The notes beneath the pieces were generated by a model. That model was not told where the DNA came from and did not search any database. It saw only the letters and a list, made by a program, of their open reading frames with translations. Below, in pieces: positions 12,104 through 21,581 of a DNA stretch of 64,000 nucleotides. Numbering within the stretch: the first letter of the stretch is position 1; each line of letters begins with the position of its first letter. The stretch comes from Inia geoffrensis (taxonomy: Eukaryota > Chordata > Mammalia > Artiodactyla > Iniidae). The position numbers and the translations under genes were made by a program. The stretch spans positions 62,430,501 through 62,494,500 of the forward strand of contig CM070901.1 in the NCBI GenBank assembly GCA_036417435.1, in the 5' to 3' direction.

Positions 12104-12364
12104 GGATGCTTGATTTTAACCAAGTTGGAACTTTGCCAGCTGTTTACCAGAAGGGATGGGGAGAGAAGTTAAATTTTTTTATAAAGGAGCGGCTGCAGTA
12201 CTAGAATATGGAATCCAGGTAAAGAAGAAATGATGACATGATAAAGATAAGGACAGTAGAAAAACTGATAGGCCCAATGGTTGGTGATCTTCATGGGGTA
12301 GAAGGTAACACTTGAGTAAATTAGCTGCAAGTGTAGAACTTTGTGCTTGGAATCAAGATTTTGG

Positions 12365-12369
<5 letters not shown>

Positions 12370-12400
<31 letters not shown>

Positions 12401-12590
12401 GGTACGTGGGCCTCTCACTGTTGCGGCCTCTCCCGTTGCGGAGCACAGGCTCCGGATGCGCAGGCTCAGCGGCCATGGCTCACGGGCCCAGCCGCTCCGC
12501 GGCACGCGGGATCCTCCCGGACCGGGGCACGAACCCGTGTCCCCTGCATCGGCAGGCGGACTCTCAACCACTGCGCCACCAGGGAAGCCC
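12370..12590 (-). mobile_element. CHR-type SINE, short form, minus strand
   Basis: This is the second short SINE in the same orientation, about 270 bp from the first and very similar to it. Its TSD TTGGATGAT is at 12361-12369 and 12591-12599. The T run at 12369-12398 is the SINE tail. The two TSDs differ, so these are two separate insertions, not a tandem duplication. Confidence 0.93.
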
Positions 12591-12814
12591 TTGGATGATC
12601 TTTTTATCCTCAGTGTCTTATCTTGTTTTTAACCTTAGCATTCAGCACAGTGCTTGACATATAGCCAGAAGCACCAGGATGAAGTTTGCAAAAGTGGATG
12701 AATCGTCAGTATCAGGAGAAACCACCCTGTGGAAGGAACAGATATTTGGTCTCTGCTGCTCATTTATTTAATATGCACATTGCCAGTCAGCCCTTTCTCC
12801 TTGCTCTATCCCTG

Positions 12815-12940
<126 letters not shown>

Positions 12941-12989
12941 AGTACTGCAGCAGCAATCATCTGCTTTCTGTTTCCCTGAACTTCTGACT

Positions 12990-13285
12990 TCTAGTGTCTT
13001 ATTTCAACCTACACACCTGAGCCTAAAATGCCATCCCTCTGCCCTCTGTTTCCTGTAATGGCCCCTATCATTTCCTCAATGAAACTTTTCTGAAGTCCTT
13101 CAGCCAAAATAGCACTGTTTCCCTCACACCCATGGCATATCATTGGAGCCATTGCTATGGCACTTGCTTCATTTTGCCTTAATGACTAATTTTCTTTGTC
13201 TCTGCCACATGAGGAGAGTTTCCAAATCTGATTAGGTTTTGTGTGCCCCATGCTCCCTCTACAAATCTTTGTTGAGTAAATAAAC
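12990..13285 (+). mobile_element. L2 fragment
   Basis: The order of words (CCATCCCTCTGCCCTCTG, GAAACTTTTCTGAAGTCC, CTTGCTTCATTTTGCCTT, GTTGAGTAAATAAAC) follows the diverged L2 3' part, where these correspond to the protein tail and 3' UTR. It is an ancient relic. Confidence 0.5.
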
Positions 13286-13509
13286 AAAACAACTGGAGTT
13301 TTCCAAAGAAAGGCTTCTAATGGTAAGTCAACCAGGTTCCAGTTTAGGGTGAAGGAAACAATAGATGTAATGAAGAGTGAGCTTTTCTTGAGCTCAGAGA
13401 ACAAAGTAAATCCCTGTATTTATCAGCAGAGAGAGAAATTGAAAGTATTGACTCAGAGAATCAGGCTATTAGGTTAGCATTTCCATAATGACAGAATAGA
13501 AGCCCTAGC

Positions 13510-13568
13510 ACTCTGCTCCTCTGCTCCTCTGCTCCTCTGCTCCTCTGCTCCTCTGCTCCTCTGCTCCT
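13510..13568. repeat. 8-bp tandem repeat CTCTGCTC, about 7 copies
   Basis: The unit CTCTGCTC repeats without error about seven times from 13510, ending at CTCCTCCGGCTGC. The perfect units point to recent expansion and probable length polymorphism. Confidence 0.93.
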
Positions 13569-13649
13569 CCGGCTGCTTCTCGATCTCTGGCCACAACGAA
13601 TCTACTAATGGTTGCTCGATATATTAAAATTAATAATAGCAACAGCAAC

Positions 13650-13870
13650 AATCACAGCTAACATTTGTATGATGTTTAATTGTGCTTTTCACGCTTGTCC
13701 CAGTTATTTCCCACATTCTGTGAAGTTCCTTTGTAAATACCCATTTTCATTTGTAAAAACCCATTTTTATAGGCAAACACACTGAGGCACAAAGAGATTA
13801 TGGTAATTGTCTAAGGATATATAGCTGGTAAGTAGCTAAATGAAAATCTCAGTCCCAAACCATTTGAATC
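13650..13870 (-). mobile_element. MIR, minus strand
   Basis: The reverse MIR order is clear: CACAGCTAACATTTGTATGATG, an ATTT-rich middle, then AACACACTGAGGCACAAAGAG, TAGCTGGTAAGTAG and AACCATTTGAATCC. MIR is an ancient tRNA-derived SINE that is no longer mobile. Confidence 0.8.
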
Positions 13871-14480
13871 CAAATCTCATAAGTTTTGATTTTTTAAATT
13901 ATTTCTTAAAGAATCCCCGGGATGCCACAGGGGTATGTATTGCTCTGAATTTCATACTAGAGGATTGGGAGATGGAGGTCCCAAGGATATTGGTTAACAC
14001 ACACCCAGAGAACCCAAGCCTCTTGTTGCTCAAGCCAGAACATCTCCAGCCAAGACACAGCACTCCTCTAGGTAGTAAGAACGTGGAGAACCCTTCCAAC
14101 TTTTCATTCTGAATCTTCTATTCTTCGTTAGCAAGGGGACGCATATCCTGAGTTCTAAGGTAATCCATTAAAAATGGGCCCATCACTTCCATGGAGAAAG
14201 TGGCTCCCAGTCGCGGAAAATTGGTCACATGAAAGAGATCCTTGAAAGAGAGTCATTTTGAGATCAGAGGTGAGGGGTTATCCCAGCTTCCTGACTCTGG
14301 AGGGCCACTGGGGGTGAGAGTTTTAGCTATAGGCTTAACATGGGGCAGGAGCAAAGAAATTTAAAAAGAAAAACGATGGAAGCAGAAGTAGATTCTTAAA
14401 AATCCTGCAGTGGGTTTTTTTTGTTGTTTTTTTTAAAGGAAGTATGATGAAAGGCTAGTGTGAAGAAGAAAAAGAAAACA
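13871..14480. other. Unassigned noncoding DNA
   Basis: I see no repeat family and no coding frame with a recognisable domain here. There are short T-rich runs near 14417-14436. Confidence 0.45.
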
Positions 14481-14482
14481 GA

Positions 14483-14684
14483 TATGGCGCAGTGGTTGAG
14501 AGTCCGCCTGCCGATGCAGGGGACGCGGGTTCGTGCCCCGGTCCGGGAGGATCCCACATGCCGCGGAGCGGCTGGGCCCGTGAGCCATGGCTGCTGGGCC
14601 TGCACGTCCGGAGCCTGGGCTCCGCTGCGGGAGAGGCCACAGCAGTGAGAGGCCCGCGTACAGCAAAAAAAAAAAAAAAAAAAA
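14483..14684 (+). mobile_element. CHR-type SINE lacking its first 13 bases
   Basis: The body from TGGCGCAGTGGTTGAGAGTC to the GTACAGCA end and a 20-base A run is a short CHR SINE on the plus strand. The usual GGGCTTCCCTGGT start is missing. The A run at 14664-14684 is followed directly by L1 3' UTR text. I found no TSD that separates SINE from L1, so the pair may be one chimeric insertion. Confidence 0.85.
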
Positions 14685-15003
14685 GATGCACACGTAGAGA
14701 ATGGACTTGAGGACATGGGGAGGGGGAAGGGTAAGCTGGGACGAAGTGAGAGAGTGGCATGGACCTATATACACTACCAAATGTAGAATAGATAGCTAGT
14801 GGGAAGCAGCCGCATAGCACAGGGAGATCATTTCGGTGCTTTGTGACCACCTAGAGGGGTGGGATAGCGAGGGTGGGAGGGAGGGAGACGCAAGAGGGAG
14901 GAGATATGGGGATATAAGTATATGTATAGCTGATTCACTTTGTTATAAAGCAGAAACTAACACGCCATTGTAAAGCAATTATACTCCAGAAAGGTGTTAA
15001 AAA
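14685..15003 (+). mobile_element. L1 3' UTR end, plus strand
   Basis: Starting with GATGCACACGTAGAGAATGG, this is the final part of the L1 3' UTR, through the AGGGGTGGGATAG region to ATTATACTCCAGAAAGGTG and an A-rich end. The upstream border coincides with the SINE tail. No ORF2 sequence is present. Confidence 0.88.
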
Positions 15004-15224
15004 ATATAAAAAACCCATAAAGTTCAGAAAAAATACTGAAGAATACTGAATACTGAGCTAGAGCATGATTGGACTTTTAGGGCTGCCTGCATCAGAGCAA
15101 CCTCAACCTCTCATCTGTCCAGATGTGAGGCAGATTTGACTCATTGGTAATTCTATCTTCCAGGTTAGTCAAACTCATTAGCACTCTCATCCCCTGCAGT
15201 TCAGTGATTTACCTAATTAGTCCC

Positions 15225-15300
15225 TCAAACATAATTAAGTGTCCACCCTGTGCCAGGCAGTGACCTAGGTGCTGGGCTGCAAACACGAAGATGGCAGGGT
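15225..15300 (-). mobile_element. L2 fragment
   Basis: CACCCTGTGCCAGGCAGTGACCTAGGTGCTGGG is a diverged copy of the familiar L2/MIR phrase for a size-class segment, followed by a short GCAAACACGAAGATGG piece in the L2 order. Confidence 0.5.
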
Positions 15301-15399
15301 GTCTGCTACTTTGAGCCATTTTAACACCATCTTTCCCACAATCTAATACCGTATGTGTAAACAGCAAAGTGCTCCAATGTACATTCACCTTATCAGGCA

Positions 15400-15530
15400 G
15401 GAAAGTCTGATGTAGGAACTGACACTCCCAGAGATTAACTGACTTGTTCAAGGTCACATGGCTAATAATGTCAGAAGCCAGAACTCAAGCCCCAATATTT
15501 AACCCTTTACTCTTTAAGTGATAGCTTCTT
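15400..15530 (-). mobile_element. MIR fragment
   Basis: The word order AGAGATTAACTGACTTGTTCAAGGTCACATGGCTAATAATG-like, then CAGAACTCAAGCC, matches the minus-strand MIR core, but the left half is missing or too diverged. Confidence 0.6.
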
Positions 15531-16310
15531 CCTCCTATAGCCGCAGCATCTTTGTCTCTATTCCACTCCCTCTCCCACCTCCTTGATTTCCAACAAGTTT
15601 TCCCAGGATTTCTGATGCCTTGTTGCCTCTCAGTGGGAGGACCACAAAATAAGAGTAATGTTTCTTATACTTTGTGGGCCCCTTCCTTTCTCCCTGCACT
15701 GTGAACCTGCAAGAGCAAGTTTAAGGTCTACAGTATGGCAGGCAGCCAGGGCCATCGGTAATAACGTGATTTCAAATCCAGAGAGTGCTCGGTGCACCCA
15801 GGTCTCTCATGTTAAATACTCTCATGTTCATGTGTTTGAAGAGAGTCACATTATGGATCATGGAAGATGAATGCTGTGTTCCTTTCCTTCTAGTAATATC
15901 ACCTGGCATATGGGGCCAAGACTGCATTCTTCCTGCCTGATCTGATCTGCAGCCCCATGCTCTGCTGTAAATGCCCATCTGCCATCAGGACACAGACTGT
16001 CGCATAGCTCCCTCAGGGCATCCCACCAGATCTGTTTCTTCCTGGCCTTGGATAATGACAGCCCTTGAACCCAGGAAAGCCCTGTGAGGCTCAGGGTACT
16101 AGTTTCACTTGGACTTAATATCTTCAGCATCTGCAGTTGTAGCAAACACATTTTCCCACTGCCAGCTAAAGCCTTGTCCTGTATCTACAGCTCAGGCCAT
16201 TCAAAATGTCTGTGTGGATTGTTTCCCCCTTTGTGTTTCTCTCCTGACAGTGCACTTGTTAAAAACACTTCACACACATCGATGTTGGATGGATTTTTTC
16301 CTGAATAACA
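15531..16310. other. Unassigned noncoding DNA
   Basis: This stretch of nearly 800 bases has no recognisable repeat and no coding frame with domain support. It is a relatively repeat-poor patch. Confidence 0.45.
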
Positions 16311-16536
16311 CTTTGCATCCAGATAGCACTTTTCTCCCAGAGCTTTCTGAGAGAAGTTGTTATACTCATCCTCATTTACTAGATGGGAAAATTGATAAGC
16401 AGGGAAGTTATAGTTTTGCCTGATAATAATACACTGAGAAGGGGTGGAACTTCCCAAGAATTACGGCGTAAGCAAAACAGAAGTACGACCTCAGGACAGA
16501 GGGCATAGCATATGTGGCCATGTACCACTAGGTTTA

Positions 16537-16610
16537 CATTAACTTTGTTATACAGCAGAAACTAACACAACATTGTAAAGCAATTATACTCCAATAAAGA
16601 TGTTATAAAA
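16537..16610 (+). mobile_element. L1 3' terminus fragment
   Basis: The last 70 bases of the L1 3' UTR are present: TTTGTTATACAGCAGAAACT to ACTCCAATAAAGATGTTA and an A run. It is a very strongly 5'-truncated insertion. Confidence 0.85.
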
Positions 16611-16649
16611 AACAGACTTGAAGAAATAAAGTGATTTAAAAAAATGATA

Positions 16650-16860
16650 TCCATTGGCCAGCACATGGTAGATGCTCAATAAACATTTGTTTTATGAGTG
16701 GTTGACAAAATGCTGTCACACTATCTCACTTTGTCCTCGTAACTGCTCGGTGTGGTAAAGTGGAACATGTATAATTATTCCAAATCTATAGAGAAAACAC
16801 TGAGGAGCTGCAAAGCTCTCAACATTACACAGCTCAGAACATAACAAAGGTTTCTAACTA
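16650..16860 (-). mobile_element. MIR/L2 fragments
   Basis: CACATGGTAGATGCTCAATAAACATTTG is a MIR or L2 3' word, followed by a degenerate minus-strand MIR core near 16790-16855 (AAAACACTGAGGAGCTGCAAAG). Family assignment of each piece is uncertain. Confidence 0.4.
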
Positions 16861-16894
16861 TAAAATCTTGTCCCTTAGTATTTGGAATCAGTTT

Positions 16895-17045
16895 AGAATT
16901 CTGATTCCATCACTTACTAGCTGTATCGTTTGGGCAGTAAATGGCAGTAATAAGAATACTGTTTTTGGAGTTTTGATGAAAATTAGAGATAATTTCTTAA
17001 AGGATCTAGCATAATGCATGGCTCAGAATAGAGGACTAATGAATG
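16895..17045 (+). mobile_element. MIR fragment, plus strand
   Basis: The words CACTTACTAGCTGTATCG, GGCAGTAATAAGAATACTG, GGATCTAGCATAATGC and CTAATGAATGCC fall in MIR order, with the middle degraded. Confidence 0.5.
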
Positions 17046-17760
17046 CCTTATTTTATACTAAATTACCCTTAGATATTATCCTTCTTATTAAAAAAACTAT
17101 ATTCTGGCAGCAGAAATGACGCGTACAGAGAGATGTAAATAAAAACTTATCAAACAGAATTCATAAACGACGTCAGTACCCTATAGCAGGGGAGGCTGGG
17201 GGCAATGGGAAGGTGGGGAGGGGGATGCTAGTACAGCCAGCTTTGGACCAAATGGGGCAGCCTTGGATAATTCTCCTTTGGTGTCCCCTCCAACCAACAT
17301 CCATCTGCTCTGCAGTTCCTTCTGTGATGCACAGACTTTCCAGTGGTCCACAGAGCACTGAGTTTTACATTAGTTCCCCTTAACTCTTCCCAACTTTATC
17401 AACTTTACTCAACTATTAACAGGTGAGCCTTTTCCTTCTTCTCAGTCTGGTCATCCACAAGGCTGACATCACAGGAGGATGACGAAATTGGTAGTCCCAA
17501 GACCCATCCTAGTGGGAAGGGATTCTGGAGTCATTCAGTCTTCAGTAGGAGCGGTACTGGTGTTGGGACCATGATATGGTGGCCATACGCCTTGAGGCTC
17601 TCACATTTCAGATGGGGAGAAAGATGAGTAACTCAAAACTCAAGGACAACTTCTTACTGTATATAATTGGGATGGATAAAGCTTCATGAAAGAGAATGTT
17701 TGGAGCCACTCTTACTAGCTACTGTTAATGAGTTCAGGTTCTGGTGAACAACAACCCTGG
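17046..17760. other. Unassigned noncoding DNA
   Basis: No family was recognised and there is no supported coding frame. A short GGGGAGG-rich patch lies at 17188-17226. Confidence 0.45.
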
Positions 17761-17779
17761 AATTATTATTCCTATTTTA

Positions 17780-17912
17780 TTTAATTAAATAATTATTTAA
17801 TGGCTACACCACACGGCATGTGGGATCTTAGTTGCCTGACCAGGGATTGAATCCATACCCCTTGCACTGGGAGCAAGGAGCAGTAACCACTGGACTGTCA
17901 GGGAAGTCCCAC
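17780..17912 (-). mobile_element. Older tRNA-derived SINE, short, minus strand
   Basis: On the minus strand the element starts GGGACTTCCCTGACAGTCC and holds a tRNA-like B-box region at 17840-17855 (ATTGAATCC reversed context). It lacks the CHR-specific tail. The TSD TATTCCTATTTTA is at 17767-17779 and 17913-17925. It inserted into a MIR: MIR words continue on the right. Confidence 0.8.
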
Positions 17913-17925
17913 TATTCCTATTTTA

Positions 17926-18015
17926 GAGTTGAGGAAACTGAGATTTGAGGAGGCTAAATAGCCTATCCAAGGTCTGGCTAGCAGCAAAACAGAGAGTTAA
18001 ACCCAGTCCTATCCC
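17926..18015 (-). mobile_element. MIR remnant split by the SINE
   Basis: The stretch GAGTTGAGGAAACTGAGATTTGAGG to AGTTAAACCCAGTCC is the minus-strand MIR core. The TATTCCTATTTTA word used as target lies in the same MIR. Confidence 0.65.
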
Positions 18016-18249
18016 ATATCTTCCTATTACGCTATTCCTGGAAGGGTGCAAAATGGCAGAGGGGGAAAGGTAGGTTGTTCTGGGCCCAAGAGCACAGTTT
18101 GGGTGGAGGGACCATTAATAACCTTATTAATGGGCTCGGGGGCCTTTTTGTACATTTTCACCCATGTTTCTCTGCTCAGGTGCATCCCCCACTCCTTCCT
18201 TACTTGACACACAGAACCTCTGCTGCCTGACCCTTTCCCATCATACCTC

Positions 18250-18505
18250 CCAAGAGCACAGGTTCTGGAGTCAGACAGCACAGGCACAGATCTTAGTTTC
18301 ACCACTTACTGAAGCAACAAGTCAGCTAATAACCTTCATGCCTCACTTTCCTCATCTGTGAAATGAGAAACAAAACATTACCTTCCTCACAGAGTTACTG
18401 CTGAGATTCAATGATTTCTTAATGTAAAACACTTAACACAATGCCTGACAAGTGACAAATGCTCAATAAACATTGTGTACCTCATTGTAACTATTACTAT
18501 TATAT
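18250..18505 (+). mobile_element. MIR, plus strand, nearly complete
   Basis: All MIR landmarks are seen in order: AGAGCACAGGTTCTGGAGTCAGAC, CACCACTTACTGAAG, CACTTTCCTCATCTGTGAAATG, TTCAATGATTTCTTAATG and CAATGCCTGACAAGTGAC, then an ATTATTATTATC end. Confidence 0.85.
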
Positions 18506-18544
18506 TATTATTATCTGCAGGAACCCAGACTTTCAACCACACTC

Positions 18545-18745
18545 ATCCTTTCACTATTCCCTAAATACCCCCTTGCACTTTTCTATCCCCAGGTCTTTTG
18601 CTTTATGTTCCCTTCAATTGAGCTGCCCTTCATTCTGTCTCATAGTTTTGTTTTATTCTTCTAGACTTTTATTTGTTGTTATCATATGTCACAGTATCCT
18701 GCACACAATAAGTCTTCAACAACTGTCTGTTTAATCAATAATTAA
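18545..18745 (+). mobile_element. L2 3' portion
   Basis: The words CACTTTTCTATCCCCAGG, GCTTTATGTTCCCTTC, CACAATAAGTCTTCAACAACTG follow the L2 3' end order (small company-like run of C and T, then the -AATAA- tail). It is ancient and diverged. Confidence 0.5.
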
Positions 18746-19820
18746 ATATATGTTAATACTACTACTAAATATATGGTACGCTAGAGTTTATCCAAAACTC
18801 AATAACTGTATAAAAATCAAAATTTCTTATAGTGTCATGTTAGCAGATTGACTGTGAGATGCTGAAGTGCTTTCTGAATCAAAGAAAATTTAAATTATGC
18901 TCCATAGAGTAAGAACATGGTGTGTGATCTTACATTCTAACACTTCAAATATTAGTGAACGATTTATAAAATGTATAGCTTTCATCCTCCATCTTCTCTG
19001 CAAAAAAAGGAAGCTAACTGTAATTGGTAGTAATAATATCACTTAGAGTTTGAACTTTTGATAACAATGACAACATTCACATGTGAACTTGAGCTTTTCC
19101 AAACAATCTCCCAGACTTCGCCTTTCCTCCTTTCGAATTTCTCAGCAGTGGGCACAAATGATTTCAGGGCGGAGTCCAGTCGAGGCCAAAGTCAGTATCT
19201 TGGAGCATCATCCACAGCAAGCCCTAAAACACCGGAAGAATAAAGTTCTAAGTCCAGACACAATGCCCCCTCCCAGAATAGCTGGTACATGGCCAGGTTC
19301 CTTCCACCAAAAGAGACAGTGCCTTCCAGCAGAAAGAATAAGCATTCTTCTTGGCATTGACATCTTCTGTTCCCTTAGAATTTTCTTATACAAATGTGAA
19401 AATTGGTACCTGATACCACCACAAGCCAACCCACCCATTCCCAGGCCAGCCATTGGTATAATCTGGACCAGGTCCTACAGTCTGCTGTAACTTTGAGAAC
19501 TAATGATTACCAGGAAAGACTGATTTACTTCATTAACTCCACCAAAATGATTTAACATGCCACCCAAAAGTTCCCTGGTGAAGGAATCTTATTTCTAGAA
19601 TAAGATTTTCTTCTTTTAAAATAAGACTTTCTCCTTAAATCCAGTAATTTAACACTATCCTTAGCGCATACTGTTTGTTAATGAATTCAGTCGTAAGCAA
19701 CAAAAAGCCATAATATAAAAATAGTTTAAAGGCTATGTTATATTCAGAGAAAGTTTAAAAATAACCTACTTTGAACACAAAGAAAATTTATGCAATTTTT
19801 ATTTTAATAAAAGCAGTAGC
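18746..19820. other. Unassigned noncoding DNA
   Basis: This is about 1.1 kb without a recognised repeat. The two overlapping open frames at 19058-19490 show no known domain, have no matching splice or poly(A) context that I trust, and are taken as chance. Confidence 0.45.
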
Positions 19821-19824
19821 TGGT

Positions 19825-20012
19825 AATAAGAACTTACCATGGGCCATTGTTTGAAGCATCTTAAATATATTAACTCCTTTAATTCTCACAGGAACAATTG
19901 AGGTACTTATTATCTTTATTTTATAGCAGGAGGTTAATATGTCCATGGTTACACAACTAGCAAATGACAGAAGTGAAATAAGAACTTCAGATATTCTGGC
20001 CCCAAGGTCTGT
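19825..20012 (-). mobile_element. MIR, minus strand
   Basis: AAGAACTTACCATGGGCCATTG, ATATTAACTCCTTTAATTCTCACAGG, then GTTACACAACTAGCAAATGACAG are diverged MIR words in minus-strand order. Confidence 0.72.
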
Positions 20013-20084
20013 GGCATTTTCCTCCTACCCCCACTAAACACATGGGAAACAAATTCTTAAATCTGATCAATTTGATTAGGAGTT

Positions 20085-20215
20085 TGGGACTAACATACAC
20101 ACACTACCATATATAAAATAGATAACCAACAAGGACCTACTATATAGAACAGGGTAGTATACTCAATATCTTGTCATAACCTATAAGGAAAAAGAATTGG
20201 AAAAATAATATATAC

Positions 20216-20250
<35 letters not shown>

Positions 20251-20328
20251 AAACTGAATCACTTTGCTATACACTTGAAACTAATACAACATTGTAAATC
20301 AACTATACTTCAATAAAAGTTTTAAGAA
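20085..20328 (+). mobile_element. Older-type artiodactyl L1 3' UTR, plus strand
   Basis: The text runs from GGGACTAACATACACACAC through ATAGAACAGGGTAGTATACTC to AATCACTTTGCTATACAC and ACTTCAATAAAAGTTTTA. This is the second L1 3' UTR type of the window, also seen at 51.6 kb. An AT-rich microsatellite at 20208-20251 lies inside it. Confidence 0.8.
20208..20251. repeat. (ATAC)n(AT)n microsatellite
   Basis: TACATACATACATACA is followed by eleven or so AT units, within the L1 3' UTR where this expands from a native TATATG stretch. Confidence 0.9.
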
Positions 20329-20329
20329 A

Positions 20330-20952
20330 TGAACTTAATCGGTTTGAAAGGGCATCAAAGTCTTAGTGCGTTAAGTCTGGGGCAGTCACTACTTAAGGCA
20401 CTCACTCCCTCCCTACCACCCATGCTTTCATGGCATGGAATATTCAGATGTCAAGGTAGGGCCAGCAAATCAAACCCAGGAGCTGTACCACCACCCTAAT
20501 CCAAACCGTGGGAAATAGACAAAAGCCAAGTGAGCTGTAACTCCTTGAGGGATAAATAATTTATAAAATCCAACAAAATGCCACCACCAGGTGTAGCAGA
20601 AAGGAATCCCCTGAGAGAGGTAGAGCCACTAGCAGTGTGTCCCTGACGGGAGCACAGGAATCTCTAAACTGAATCTGTGAAGCTATTGAGGAGTCCACCA
20701 AGCAAGGGGCATGATAACAGGTGGGCAGGTACTGAAAGTTCTGCAGGAGCCCTGATGCTTCCCCCTTGGGGAGGGGCAGCAAGGGAGTCACTTTCTGAAT
20801 GTGTTTGTAGACCTTTCACCAGAACTGGGCGCAGAATTGCTCTCCCTCCCTTTCTCTCTCCCAGAAGCACAGGACTCCATCTCCATTTGAGAAAAAAGTT
20901 TATTATTATTCTCAGGGTGTGAGAGGAAACCCATTGAAATACCAAGTAAGGC
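20330..20952. other. Unassigned noncoding DNA
   Basis: No family recognised and no convincing coding frame. The region is of average composition. Confidence 0.4.
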
Positions 20953-20969
20953 TGATAATCCATCTTTTT

Positions 20970-21567
20970 AAAAACATTTTTATTGGAGTATAGTTGATTT
21001 ACAATGTTGTGTTAGTTTCAGGTATACAGCAAAGTGAATCAGTTATACATATACATATATCCACTCTTTTTTAGATTCTTTCCCCATGTAGCCCATTACA
21101 GAGTATTGAGTAGAGTTCCCTATGCTATACAGTAGGTCCTTATTAGTTATCTATTTTATATATAGTGGTGTGTATAGGTCAATCCCAAACTCCCAATTTA
21201 TCCCTCCCCCGCCCTTGCTCCCTGGTAACCATAAGTTTGTTTTCTACATCTGTGACTCTATTTCTGTTTTGCAGATAAGTTGTTTTGTACCCTTTTTTTT
21301 AAGATGCAACATATAATGGATATCATATGATATTTGACTTTCTCTGTCTGACTACCCATAATTCAAAAAGATACATGCACCCCAATGTTCTTTGTAGCAC
21401 TATTTACAATAGCCAGGACGTGGAAGCAACCTAAATGTCCATCAACAGAGGGATGGATAAAGAAGATGTGGTACATATATACAATGGAACATTACTCAGC
21501 CATAAAAAAGAATGAAGTAATGCCATTTGCAGCAACATGGATGGGCCTAGAGATTATCATACTGAGT
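20970..21567 (-). mobile_element. Twin-primed L1, minus strand, with TSD
   Basis: The TSD GATAATCCATCTTT is at 20953-20966 and 21568-21581. From 20970 to about 21350 the minus-strand L1 3' UTR of the older type is present, with its T-run tail on the left. From about 21358 to 21567 the sequence switches to plus-strand ORF2 tail: TTCAAAAAGATACATGCACC through the CCATAAAAAAGAATGAAG word. The switch within one TSD pair is the 5' inversion made by twin priming. No complete ORF remains. Confidence 0.9.
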
Positions 21568-21581
21568 GATAATCCATCTTT

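Noticed and set aside
11800..12204. Open frames of 98-134 codons with poly-Phe
   Set aside because: They read the SINE T run and body. The same frames recur in every minus-strand SINE of the window.
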